Below are positions 37,780 through 46,512 of a stretch of DNA of 64,000 nucleotides, piece after piece. This DNA comes from an uncultured Oscillospiraceae bacterium (GTDB lineage: Bacteria > Bacillota > Clostridia > Oscillospirales > Oscillospiraceae): the NCBI GenBank assembly GCA_947624385.1, contig CANQJZ010000004.1, positions 18,182 through 82,181 of the forward strand, read 5' to 3'. The notes beneath the pieces were generated by a model. The model worked only from the letters and a program-made list of their open reading frames with translations, ran no database searches and was not told the origin of the DNA. Made by a program: the position numbers and the translations under genes. Numbering within the stretch: the first letter of the stretch is position 1; every line of letters starts with the position of its first letter.

Positions 37780-38098
37780 TATCCTCCTATGCACTGATTT
37801 CATCAAGGCAACCAGAAATGCCGCAAACAATTTGGACGTTCTAAAACTCTTTGGTAGGGTAAGCGAATCCATACGTAGTATGTCCATAGCGTTCGAGGAC
37901 TTGAGAAGTCAAGGTTACTCGTCGTTCGAGGTGCTTAGGGGCGCAATCAAAAGCGCAACGTCTTCCTTGGGTATATTCCCCAGCGTTGCTACTGGCATAG
38001 GCGCTATCATCGGCATTGTCAAGCTCATTGACAAGTACACCGTCACATTCAAGGGCGCGAAAGGGTTCTTGACGCCGACCGAGGACAAGCATGACTGA
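37780..38098 (+). pseudogene. AT-rich gene remnant, possibly phage tape-measure-like
   Basis: Open frame ...CTDFIKATRNAANNLDVLKLFGRVSESIRSMSIAFEDLRSQGYSSFEVLRGAIKSATSSLGIFPSVATGIGAIIGIVKLIDKYT...; no convincing start. Confidence 0.35.
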
Positions 38099-38137
38099 GG
38101 GATTGTCACCGAAACTGGTAACAATCCCTCCGACGTC

Positions 38138-38722
38138 TCAATACAATCCCGCGATGATGTCCACGCACTTGTCCACGCCAAGAGTGCCGCTGTCCAGGGC
38201 GATGTGGTAGTGCTGGACCTTGCCCCACTCCATGTCCGTGTAGAACTGGTAATAGGCGGCGCGGCGCTTGTCCTTGTCCCGCAGGCGCTTCTCCGGGCTG
38301 TCGCCAGTCTCGCCATAGAGCTTCACGATGCGCTCGGCCCGCTTTTCCATGGACGCGTAGACGAACACCTTCAAAAGGTCCTGTTTCCCGTCCAGGATAT
38401 AGTCCGCGCACCGGCCCACGATGACGCAGGACTCCTTGGCCGCGATCTCCAAAATGAGCTTGCGCTGCACGGTCCAGAGGTAGTCCTGGATGGAAAGGCC
38501 GTTGACGGACCGGTCCGCGAACGCCGTTGCCAGCCAACCGCCCCGGGGCGTATACTCGCCCCGCTCGGCTATGTACTCCTTGGCAAGGCCGCTCTCCTCC
38601 GCGATCTTCTCCAAAAGCTCCTGATCGTAGCAGGGGATGCCCAGCTTTTCCGCCAGGTGCTTGCCCACCGTGCGGCCGCCGCTGCCGAACTCCCGGCTGA
38701 TGGTGACGATCCTGTTTGCCAT
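38138..38722 (-). CDS. Cytidylate kinase-like family protein
   Basis: MANRIVTISREFGSGGRTVGKHLAEKLGIPCYDQELLEKIAEESGL...CVIVGRCADYIL. Confidence 0.92.
   Translation of the reverse strand: MANRIVTISREFGSGGRTVGKHLAEKLGIPCYDQELLEKIAEESGLAKEYIAERGEYTPRGGWLATAFADRSVNGLSIQDYLWTVQRKLILEIAAKESCVIVGRCADYILDGKQDLLKVFVYASMEKRAERIVKLYGETGDSPEKRLRDKDKRRAAYYQFYTDMEWGKVQHYHIALDSGTLGVDKCVDIIAGLY
38140..38241 (-). repeat. 3' end of the cytidylate-kinase-like gene (copy B of 102-bp direct repeat)
   Basis: See 36654-36755. Confidence 0.9.
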
Positions 38723-38810
38723 AGTTATTTATGCTCCTTCCTCCGGCGGGCGTTTTTGCCCCGCCGGGCCATTTTCCAACGTTGCATGATAGCATAAAAT
38801 GAGGTTTTCG

Positions 38811-39455
38811 TCAACCGTCAATAGCCGCCCGGACCACGGGGCACGCCGCCCGATACCCGGCGTCGTTGGGGTGGAGGCCGTCGTCGGAATAGCGCCCGTC
38901 CAGCCGGCCGTCCGCCGTTTGCAGCGCCGCGTACACGTCCGCGTACGTATACTCCAGCTCCGCCGCCATAGAGCGCAGGGCGTCGTTGACGGCGCATATG
39001 ATGTCCGTATAGTAAAGGTCCGGGCTGTCCGCGATGGGATAGATGGACTGGACCACGATCCGGGCCTTTGGCAGGTTTTCGTGGATATTCTGCACGATCG
39101 AACGCAGATTGGCCGTGACCTGACCGGCGCTGTAGCCCGAGAGCAGGTCGTTGACGCCGCCCAGGACCACCACGACGGACGGGTCGGCCGCGTATACCCG
39201 GTCCATGCGCTCCAGCATACCGCCGGTGGTGTCCCCGGCGATGCCCTCGTTGACGGTGCGCAGACCCGGATAATAGGTTTGCAGGTCGCAGTACTCCGTG
39301 ATGCTGTCGCCGAAAAACACGGCCGTCTCCCCTTCCCCCTGGGCCTCCCGGCCCGCTCTTGGTCCGGCCCAGAAGATGGCCGCGGCCATACCGGCCAGCG
39401 CGGCCGCCGCCAGCACCCGGATAGTGACGCGCCCACGGCGCTCGCCCCGCTTCAT
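38811..39455 (-). CDS. SGNH/GDSL-type esterase
   Basis: TAVFFGDSITEYCDL; VNEGIAGDTTGGML; VVVLGGVNDLL; YSDDGLHPNDAGYRA; ATGA overlap with upstream gene. Confidence 0.9.
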   Translation of the reverse strand: MKRGERRGRVTIRVLAAAALAGMAAAIFWAGPRAGREAQGEGETAVFFGDSITEYCDLQTYYPGLRTVNEGIAGDTTGGMLERMDRVYAADPSVVVVLGGVNDLLSGYSAGQVTANLRSIVQNIHENLPKARIVVQSIYPIADSPDLYYTDIICAVNDALRSMAAELEYTYADVYAALQTADGRLDGRYSDDGLHPNDAGYRAACPVVRAAIDG

Positions 39456-40804
39456 GGGTCCTGCCTCCTTTCGGACAGACGTTCGTACAGGCCCGACGCG
39501 TCGGACGCGCCGCCGCCCAGCAGGTACACCGTCCCGTCCGTCATGGTCACCTTGAGCCACGGTCCCGTCCGGGGGTCCAGACACAACGTGGCACGGCCCC
39601 ACGGGGTGGTGAAAGCGCCCTTCAAAATGCTGTCCGCCCCGGTGCCCAGCACCTGCGTCATGCCCTTTGGCAGCGCGTCCAGGACCTCCGCGTCCGCGAT
39701 GTCCTCCAGGGGCAGGGCGTAGTCCCTCCCAAAGCTCTCGGCCAGCAGCATGCCTTCCTCGATGCGCAGCGGCTCCGGCGCGGCGCACATGGCATCCACG
39801 CAAAGGCCCATGACGGGCAGGGCCAGCAGCAGCGCCAGGGACAGGACCATGAACGCCTTGCCGCCGGGCCGGGCCAGGTTCACGGTGGAGTTGACGCCGG
39901 TGCGGGCGTTGATGATGGTCCGGCTGTCGTTGGGGTCATAGTAAAACTGCCCCCAGAGCCAGCGATCGTCCTCGTCTACATAGAAGCCCTGGCCGCTGGC
40001 GGCGGTGAGCTTTTCCTGCACGTGCCGGACCCGAAACTCGATGGCCACGGCCGCGGCGCACACGCCCACCGCCAGGGCGATCGTGAGCAGGAGCACCGCC
40101 CCGCCCCCGGCGGGAGAGAGAGCCTGGCTGGCCCACACGCCGATGTCGAGGGCCGCCAGCGTCCAGGCGCACAGCAGCCACACCCGGTCCCACGCCCGGC
40201 GGCGGACCCGGGTCAGCGCCGCCGTCACGGCCTCGTTCTCGTCCACCGCCTCCGCCCGGTTGCGGTAGAGAACTTTCGCCCCCAGGCCGCAGCCAAAGGC
40301 CACTGCCCCGTCCAGAATATACATCCACCACAGCTCCCGGTCAAATAGCGCCGGGACCGCCGCGATCAAAGCCGCCGCCGCGAACCACCAGAGGCTCGCC
40401 CGTTTGACCGGCTCCGCCGCCGCGGTGACGCTGGCGGTCCGGATGGTGGGCACGGCCCAGCCCCTGGCCTTTTTCACCGCCTTCAGCTTGCCGTTCCACC
40501 GGGCGGTGCAGGCAAATTCCCCCACGATCAGCAGGTCGAACCAGAGAAACAGCAGGCAGAAGTTGATACCCGGCCAATAGAGCGCCGCGAACAGGGCCGC
40601 CAGCGCCGCCAGCCCTAAGCAAACCAGCAGCTGCGAGCGCTTATAGCCCTTCAAAAGGCCCAATACCTCCGGGTCCGCCCGGCCCGCAATGGGGAACGTG
40701 ACCCCCACCACGATGTTTTTCTTGAACTTCGCCTCGTTGGCGTTCAGGGCATACAGCACCGGCAGCAGCACGATGCACGCGCCCCAGGAGATCAGCGCCG
40801 TCAT
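39452..40804 (-). CDS. DUF5808-like multi-TM membrane protein
   Basis: EDDRWLWGQFYYDPNDSRTIINARTGVNSTVNLARPGGK, multiple TM segments; ATGA overlap with gntR. Confidence 0.75.
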   Translation of the reverse strand: MTALISWGACIVLLPVLYALNANEAKFKKNIVVGVTFPIAGRADPEVLGLLKGYKRSQLLVCLGLAALAALFAALYWPGINFCLLFLWFDLLIVGEFACTARWNGKLKAVKKARGWAVPTIRTASVTAAAEPVKRASLWWFAAAALIAAVPALFDRELWWMYILDGAVAFGCGLGAKVLYRNRAEAVDENEAVTAALTRVRRRAWDRVWLLCAWTLAALDIGVWASQALSPAGGGAVLLLTIALAVGVCAAAVAIEFRVRHVQEKLTAASGQGFYVDEDDRWLWGQFYYDPNDSRTIINARTGVNSTVNLARPGGKAFMVLSLALLLALPVMGLCVDAMCAAPEPLRIEEGMLLAESFGRDYALPLEDIADAEVLDALPKGMTQVLGTGADSILKGAFTTPWGRATLCLDPRTGPWLKVTMTDGTVYLLGGGASDASGLYERLSERRQDP

Positions 40805-41172
40805 TTTGTCCCCTCCTTATAAAGCTTTCTGCACAGCGCCACGGCCTCGTCCTCGTCCAGCCCCGCCAGACGAAGCTCCCCCAGCCGCAGCCGCAGGCCC
40901 TCCAGCGTGTCCCTGGATGGGCCGGCGTTTTCCGTCCGACTGGCCATCACCGCGCCGCTTCTCCGGTCCGTGGCGATAACGCCCTCCTGCCGCAAAAGCT
41001 GATAGGCCTTGCTCACGGTCATCATGTTCACGCCGCACTCCTCCGCCAACGCCCGGACCGTGGGCAGCCGGTCACCCGGCATAAGCTCGCCCCGGGCCGC
41101 GGCCAGGACGATCTGGTTTCTTATCTGCATGTAGATCGGGACATCCGCGGCAAAATCCAGCTTCAGGAGCAT
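40801..41172 (-). CDS. GntR-family regulator (YtrA-like)
   Basis: MLLKLDFAADVPIYMQIRNQIVLAAARGELMPGDRLPTVRALAEECGVNMMTVSKAYQLLRQEGVIATDRRSGAVMA. Confidence 0.93.
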   Translation of the reverse strand: MLLKLDFAADVPIYMQIRNQIVLAAARGELMPGDRLPTVRALAEECGVNMMTVSKAYQLLRQEGVIATDRRSGAVMASRTENAGPSRDTLEGLRLRLGELRLAGLDEDEAVALCRKLYKEGTK

Positions 41173-41185
41173 TGGTCTCACCTCT

Positions 41186-41222
41186 GCATTGTTTGTATTA
41201 GTCAGCATAATACAAATAATGC
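41186..41222. promoter_or_regulatory. Probable GntR/YtrA operator
   Basis: GCATTGTTTGTATTA gtcagca TAATACAAATAATGC: 15-bp arms, 7-nt spacer, one mismatch, just upstream of gntR. Confidence 0.75.
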
Positions 41223-41263
41223 AGTTTGTCAACAACTTTTTTGCCCCGTCTGTGATAAAGATA

Positions 41264-41292
41264 TTGCAAATGGCCCTGGGGTGTTTTATAAT
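41264..41292 (+). promoter_or_regulatory. Sigma-A type promoter of the TM1266/ABC operon
   Basis: TTGCAA (41264-41269) -17 nt- TATAAT (41287-41292). Confidence 0.65.
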
Positions 41293-41427
41293 GAAAATCA
41301 ATAAAGCGTGGCTGACGCCAAAACGGGGAGTTGCAGCGAAAGGCACGGTCCAGCGGAGCGGCGGCTCCGCCGTTGGCCGCGCCGGTTTTTGGCGCGGCGG
41401 CGTTATTGTAAGGGGAGAGAGAAAGCT

Positions 41428-41688
41428 ATGATGGTAACACGCGTTGCCGTGATCGGCATCATTGTGGAGAACACGGACAGCGTTGAACAGCTCAACGCCA
41501 TATTGCACCGCTATTCCGGTTATATCCTGGGCCGGATGGGGATACCTTACCGGGGCCGGGACATCAATATCATCAGCATTGCCGTGGACGCGCCCCAGGA
41601 CGTGACCAACGCCCTGTCCGGCGAGATAGGAGCGCTGCCCGGCGTCAACGCCAAAACAGCCTATTCCCACGTGATTTCCCGGCCCTGA
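41428..41688 (+). CDS. TM1266-type iron-only hydrogenase system regulator (ACT-like)
   Basis: MMVTRVAVIGIIVENTDSVEQLNAILHRYSGYILGRMGIPYRGRDINIISIAVDAPQDVTNALSGEIGALPGVNAKTAYS. Confidence 0.88.
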   Translation: MMVTRVAVIGIIVENTDSVEQLNAILHRYSGYILGRMGIPYRGRDINIISIAVDAPQDVTNALSGEIGALPGVNAKTAYSHVISRP

Positions 41689-41737
41689 CCCGAAAAGGCC
41701 GGACAGGCGGGAAAGGCATATGAAAGGGGACCTTTCC

Positions 41738-42715
41738 ATGAAACGCCTGTATGCCACCCTGCTGGCCCTTGCCCTGTGCCTGAGCCTGTGCGCCGGAGCG
41801 TGCGCCAGCCAGGCCCGTATCGACGAGGACCTGGCCGTGAACGTGATGGTCCTGAACGGGACCACCGGCTTCGGTATGGCAAAGCTCATGGCGGCGAGCG
41901 CCGCGGGCGACGCACAGCTCAACTATTCCTTTTCCGTGGAGACGGACGCCAGCAACGTGACCGCCGCGCTCATAAGCGGCGGGTGCGACATTGCGGCTCT
42001 GCCCACCAACGCCGCCGCGGCGGTGTACAACAAGACCCAGGGCGGCGTGCGCCTTCTGGCGCTGAACACCCTGGGCGTTTTGTATCTTGTGGTGAACGGC
42101 GAGGCCATGACGGTGCAGTCCCTGGCCGATCTGGACGGCATGCGGGTCTATGTCCCGGCCCAGAACCCGCTGTTCCTGTTCCAGGCGTTGTGCGGCGCGG
42201 CGGGCGTGGACGTGACCATTGACGACACCTATGCCCAGCCCGCGGACCTGCGCACGGCCCTGGCCGCCGGCGAGGTAGACGCGGCGGTGCTGCCCGAGCC
42301 CATGGTGACCATCGCATGCGCCGCCAACGAATCGCTTATCCCGGCGCTGGACCTGACGGAGCAGTGGCAGAACTATTACCCCGAGAACAGTCTGGTCCAG
42401 GGCTGCGTGGTGGCGCGGACCGAATTTGTCGATGAGCACCCGGCGGAGGTAGACGCGTTTTTGGAGGAATACGGCGCGTCCATCGCCTACGCCCGGGAGC
42501 AGCCGGCGGACGCCGCCGCGCTCATCGAGCAGACCGGGGTTTTCACCAATGCGGCCGTGGCGGAAAAGGCCCTGCCCCGCTGCAACCTGTGCTTTATCAC
42601 AGGCGACGAGATGCAGACGGATATGGACGGATTTTTGCAGATCCTCTATGGCATAGCCCCCGAATCCATCGGCGGGGCCGTGCCCGACGAGGCGTTCTAT
42701 TACAAAGGTCAATAG
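41738..42715 (+). CDS. ABC transporter substrate-binding protein (NMT1/SsuA-like)
   Basis: Signal peptide MKRLYATLLALALCLSLCAGACAS; GGCDIAALPTNAAAAVYNKTQGGVRLLALNTLGVLYLVV. Confidence 0.85.
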   Translation: MKRLYATLLALALCLSLCAGACASQARIDEDLAVNVMVLNGTTGFGMAKLMAASAAGDAQLNYSFSVETDASNVTAALISGGCDIAALPTNAAAAVYNKTQGGVRLLALNTLGVLYLVVNGEAMTVQSLADLDGMRVYVPAQNPLFLFQALCGAAGVDVTIDDTYAQPADLRTALAAGEVDAAVLPEPMVTIACAANESLIPALDLTEQWQNYYPENSLVQGCVVARTEFVDEHPAEVDAFLEEYGASIAYAREQPADAAALIEQTGVFTNAAVAEKALPRCNLCFITGDEMQTDMDGFLQILYGIAPESIGGAVPDEAFYYKGQ

Positions 42716-42716
42716 C

Positions 42717-43484
42717 ATGAAAAGCCGGAGAATACCGGGAAAAGGGATATTCACTCTGGCTTTCTGGCTGGGAGTGTGGGCGCTGGTCGCCGCGGCCGTG
42801 GACCGGGAGCTCTTGTTCCCCGGTCCCGTCACCGTGGCCCGGCGCCTTGCGGCATTGGCCGGGGAGGGCATGTTCTGGCGCGTCACCGCCGTAAGCCTGC
42901 TGCGCATCATATGCGGCGCGGCGGCGGGCATTTTCGCCGGGGCGGTGCTGGCCCTGGGGACGGACAGGTCCAGGCTGCTGGACGCGCTGTTCGCGCCGCT
43001 GATGGGCGTTATCCAGGCGGTGCCCGTGGCCAGCTTCATCCTGCTGGTGCTCATATGGGTCGGGCGGGACATATTGCCCACGGTGATCGTATTTTTGATG
43101 GTGCTGCCGGTGGTCTGGTCCAACATGTCGGAGGGGTTGCGCTCGGCGGATGGCGAATTATTGGAGCTGGCCCGGGTCTACGGCTTTTCCCGGTGGAAGA
43201 CGGCCCGGCTGGTTTACGGCCCCTCCATCGCGCCATATTTCCTGTCCGCGTGCCGGGCCTGTCTGGGGCTGGCGTGGAAATCCGGCGTGGCGGCCGAGGT
43301 ACTGACGGTCCCGGCCCAGGCCATCGGCCGGGAGCTTTACGAGGCGAAGCTGTACATGAACACGGCCGATCTATTCGCCTGGACGGCGGTGGTGGCGGTG
43401 TGCTCGCTGGTCATCGAATACCTGCTGGATGCCGCCATCGTGCGGCTGGGCCGGCGGCGCCGGATGGGAGGCGACGGGCCGTGA
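42717..43484 (+). CDS. ABC transporter permease
   Basis: Hydrophobic; LFAPLMGVIQAVPVASFILLVLIWVGRDILPTVIVFLMVLPVVWSNMSEGLRSADGELLELARVYGFSRWK. Confidence 0.9.
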   Translation: MKSRRIPGKGIFTLAFWLGVWALVAAAVDRELLFPGPVTVARRLAALAGEGMFWRVTAVSLLRIICGAAAGIFAGAVLALGTDRSRLLDALFAPLMGVIQAVPVASFILLVLIWVGRDILPTVIVFLMVLPVVWSNMSEGLRSADGELLELARVYGFSRWKTARLVYGPSIAPYFLSACRACLGLAWKSGVAAEVLTVPAQAIGRELYEAKLYMNTADLFAWTAVVAVCSLVIEYLLDAAIVRLGRRRRMGGDGP

Positions 43485-44077
43485 TACGCTTTGAGGACGT
43501 TTGCCTTTCCTACGGGGACAAGCAGGTTTTATCCGGCGTGACGCTGCACGCCGGGCCGGGGGAGCACATCGCCCTGATGGGCCACTCCGGCTGCGGCAAG
43601 ACATCCCTGCTGCGGCTGGCGGCCGGTCTGGTGCGGCCCACGGCCGGGATGGTCACGTGCCGCGCCAAGCGGCTGGCCTACGCCTTTCAGGAGCCGCGGC
43701 TGCTGCCCTGGTTCACGGCGGCGGAAAACGTGAACGCCGTGCTGGACGGGGGCCGGTCCGGCATGCCGAAGGCCCGCCAGTGGCTGGCGGAGGTAGGGCT
43801 GGCCGACGCGGCGGACGCGCTGCCACGGGAGCTCTCCGGCGGGATGGCCCAGCGGGTGAACCTGGCCCGGACACTGGCACGGGAGGGGGACCTGCTGCTG
43901 TTGGACGAGCCGCTGAAGGAGCTGGACGAGGCCCTGTGGGAGGATATTTTGGCCCTGCTCCAGCGCCACGCGGAAGGCCGGACATTGCTGGTGACCACCC
44001 ACGACATCCGCGCCGCACGCGCCCTGGCCGACCGGGTCTATACGTTCCGGGAGGGAACGTTTGTGCCGATAGAGTGA
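43481..44077 (+). CDS. ABC transporter ATP-binding protein
   Basis: GTG start overlapping the permease stop; MGHSGCGKTSLLRLAAGL, LSGGMAQRVNLARTLA, LLLLDEPLKELD. Confidence 0.92.
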   Translation: MIRFEDVCLSYGDKQVLSGVTLHAGPGEHIALMGHSGCGKTSLLRLAAGLVRPTAGMVTCRAKRLAYAFQEPRLLPWFTAAENVNAVLDGGRSGMPKARQWLAEVGLADAADALPRELSGGMAQRVNLARTLAREGDLLLLDEPLKELDEALWEDILALLQRHAEGRTLLVTTHDIRAARALADRVYTFREGTFVPIE

Positions 44078-44079
44078 TT

Positions 44080-44252
44080 TTCTCTCCCCCAGTCAGCGCC
44101 AAAGGCGCTGACAGCCCTCTCGTCAGAGGGGGCCTTTTTATATGGAAAATTCATTGAAAAAAGCCTCCCTCTGACGAGGGGGGTGGCGCGGCGCAAGCCG
44201 CGTCGGAGGGAGAGACAATAAAAAACCGGGGCTGTCGAAAGACAGCCCCTTC
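44080..44252. repeat. Family A long palindrome plus terminator
   Basis: CTCTCCCCCAGTCAGCGCCAAAGGCGCTGACAGCCCTCTCGTCAGAGGGGGCC...GGAGGGAGAGACAATAAAAAACCGGGGCTGTCgaaaGACAGCCCC. Confidence 0.88.
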
Positions 44253-44259
44253 TTTGTTT

Positions 44260-44916
44260 TTATGCTCTCAGTCTCTCCTGCTCGCGGAAGGACGCCAGGA
44301 CTTCCTCGGTGTCCAGGACCACGGGCGGCTGGATATCCTCGCCCTTGTGGGCGCAGACCGTGGCCAGATATTCCCCGTCCAGCCAGAACTCATGGAACTG
44401 CCAGCCCTCGGGGCCGTGGATCACGTCCTCCTGATCCAGGCGGAGAAGCTGGTTGCGGCTCACCGCCTTGACCCACGCTTCTTTACGGGTCCAGATGCGG
44501 AAGAAGTCCCGGTTCTGTTCCTCATGGGGCTGCTCCGCCAGCCAGTCCCGCTCCCGGAAGTGGAACCGGCGGGCCACCGACATGTGTACGGGCCGTATCT
44601 GCTGCACGTCCGCGCCGATCTCGTGGTCGCTGATGGCGCACATGGCGTATGGCCCGGAGTGGGACAGACTGAAGTGCAGGTCCTCCCGCCGGGCGAACAC
44701 AGGCTTGCCCGCCTGCAAAAACCGCACCGGTTCCTCCGGCTCCACGCCGTGCTTCTCCACCGCGTACCGCCACAGCAGGCCCGCCCCCAGGCTGGCCTCA
44801 CGGGCCGGGGCGTAATGCAGCCGCTCCATCCGTCTGCGCCGCCACCGGGGCAGGTAGTACGTCCCTTCCTCCGTCAGGGACTCAGCCGGGTTTTTCAAAA
44901 TGAAGATCTCTGTCAT
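44260..44916 (-). CDS. 4'-phosphopantetheinyl transferase (Sfp-like)
   Basis: HFSLSHSGPYAMCAISDHEIGADVQQIRPVHMSVARRFHFRERDWL...FFRIWTRKEAWVKA. Confidence 0.9.
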   Translation of the reverse strand: MTEIFILKNPAESLTEEGTYYLPRWRRRRMERLHYAPAREASLGAGLLWRYAVEKHGVEPEEPVRFLQAGKPVFARREDLHFSLSHSGPYAMCAISDHEIGADVQQIRPVHMSVARRFHFRERDWLAEQPHEEQNRDFFRIWTRKEAWVKAVSRNQLLRLDQEDVIHGPEGWQFHEFWLDGEYLATVCAHKGEDIQPPVVLDTEEVLASFREQERLRA

Positions 44917-44922
44917 TTTTTC

Positions 44923-46197
44923 TCACCAACTCGCGTTATACCAGTAATGATAGATGGCGTGATTCAGGATGTGGAACAGGTCCAGATCGGCGTGCCGGTA
45001 CTGGCGGGCATCCTCCAGCTCCACATCGTAGATCCAGTCCGTCCCGTCCTCCGGGATGACCACGAAGGAGTGGGGCGCGAACCGCTCGTTGACCTCGGCC
45101 GCCACGATCTGGGCGTTCTCCCCCAGAGCGCGGGCCAGCAGGCCAAAGGTCGCGGCGTAGCCATAGCAGGTGCCGCCGCCGTACTTGAAAAACCGGGCCG
45201 CCCGCTCGTTGATCCAGTCGGTGCTGCCCACGGTCTCCGGGTACAGGTCCTCGGGCACGTGCTTGTACTCAAAGTTGTCCTTGACGTAAAGATACGCCGC
45301 CTGCAGGGCCTCCACGCCCTCCAATTCATTGGCGCCGCTGGCCGCCAGCGCCTGGGTGAGCTTTTCGTCCAGGTCGATGTCGCCCGTCGTATAGCGCCCG
45401 TCCGGGCCGAAGGCCCAAACGCCGTCCGTCGTATCCCGGACAAGCTCGCCGTTTTCGTCCGCCTCGTACAGCCACCCGTACATACGAAATACGCCCGGCT
45501 CCCGCACGGGGATGGCACCGGAAAGACACGCGTCGGCCATATAGGGCCACGCCCAGTCGTCCTGGCTCACGTCCGAGGGCATCAGCCCCGCGGTGAACAG
45601 CGCCTGGCTCTGGGGCTCCGGCTCACGCCCGGCCAGCCGTTCCAGAACGATGGCGGCCTCCCGCCTGGCGATGATCTGGGCGCTGTCCGCCGTGGACGGG
45701 TCGTCCAGCAGCGCGCCCTCGGACACGGCCGTGGCCACGGCGCGCACCCACGCCTGCTCATCGCCCTGCATTAGCAGGCCCAGCCGGTCCAGGGTCTCCG
45801 CCAGGTCGGCGCGGGTCACGCCCGCGTCCGGCTGAAAGGTCACGCCCGGGTCCAGTATGCCCGCCTGGATAAGCCCGGCCGCGCCGCGGTACATGCCCTC
45901 CCGGCCCGTCTCGCCCAGCCACATGGCCGACGCGGGCTGGGGCAGCCCGTCCGCCAGGGCGTTGGCCGCTCGCGCCAGCTCCCCCCAGGTGAGCGCTTCC
46001 TCCGGATGGAACGCCCCGTCCCTGCTCCCGTCCAGCAGCGCCGGGTGATCGGTCCGGTCTGACAGCGACAGGGTATAGGGGGGCTGCTCTGGCGCCGGCG
46101 CCTCGTCGGCCCGCCCCACGGGGCACAGACCGGCCAGCGCCACGGCCATCGCCAGGGTGGCCAGGGACCCTCGGACAAGCTTCCAGAACTTCCTCAT
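44923..46197 (-). CDS. Secreted transglutaminase-like protein with N-terminal SLH-like region
   Basis: MRKFWKLVRGSLATLAMAVALAGLCPVGRA; LEGVEALQAAYLYVKDNFEYK..GGGTCYGYAATFGLLARALGENAQIVAAEVNERFAPHSFVVI..WIYDVELED (C/H/D triad). Confidence 0.85.
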   Translation of the reverse strand: MRKFWKLVRGSLATLAMAVALAGLCPVGRADEAPAPEQPPYTLSLSDRTDHPALLDGSRDGAFHPEEALTWGELARAANALADGLPQPASAMWLGETGREGMYRGAAGLIQAGILDPGVTFQPDAGVTRADLAETLDRLGLLMQGDEQAWVRAVATAVSEGALLDDPSTADSAQIIARREAAIVLERLAGREPEPQSQALFTAGLMPSDVSQDDWAWPYMADACLSGAIPVREPGVFRMYGWLYEADENGELVRDTTDGVWAFGPDGRYTTGDIDLDEKLTQALAASGANELEGVEALQAAYLYVKDNFEYKHVPEDLYPETVGSTDWINERAARFFKYGGGTCYGYAATFGLLARALGENAQIVAAEVNERFAPHSFVVIPEDGTDWIYDVELEDARQYRHADLDLFHILNHAIYHYWYNASW

Positions 46198-46512
46198 AGC
46201 CAAGCGAGACGCCCCGTTCCGGTCAGAACGGGACGTGCAGTCCTTTCTCTCTATTGCTGCACGCACACCGGACCTTCCGCTGGCTGTTCACACGGCGGAG
46301 TTCCTCAAAGTGCGCGTACATCCTGTGCTTTCTCTTACGTACAGTTTACAATATCTGTAAAATAAATGCAAGCCGTCACATACTGGCAGTTACGACGAAA
46401 GTGTTCCCACTGCTTTTAACTTTTTGCACGAAAGAGCCGTCCTTTTGCCAAAAAATCCGGAAGCTCTCTGTAAAATACGGCTAATTGTTTCCAACTTGTC
46501 TGGTTTGCCCGA

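Noticed and set aside
46200-46360. Possible riboswitch in the leader of the transglutaminase-like gene
   Set aside because: A hairpin (CCCGTTC/GAACGGG) is present but I could not identify a conserved aptamer core; insufficient support.
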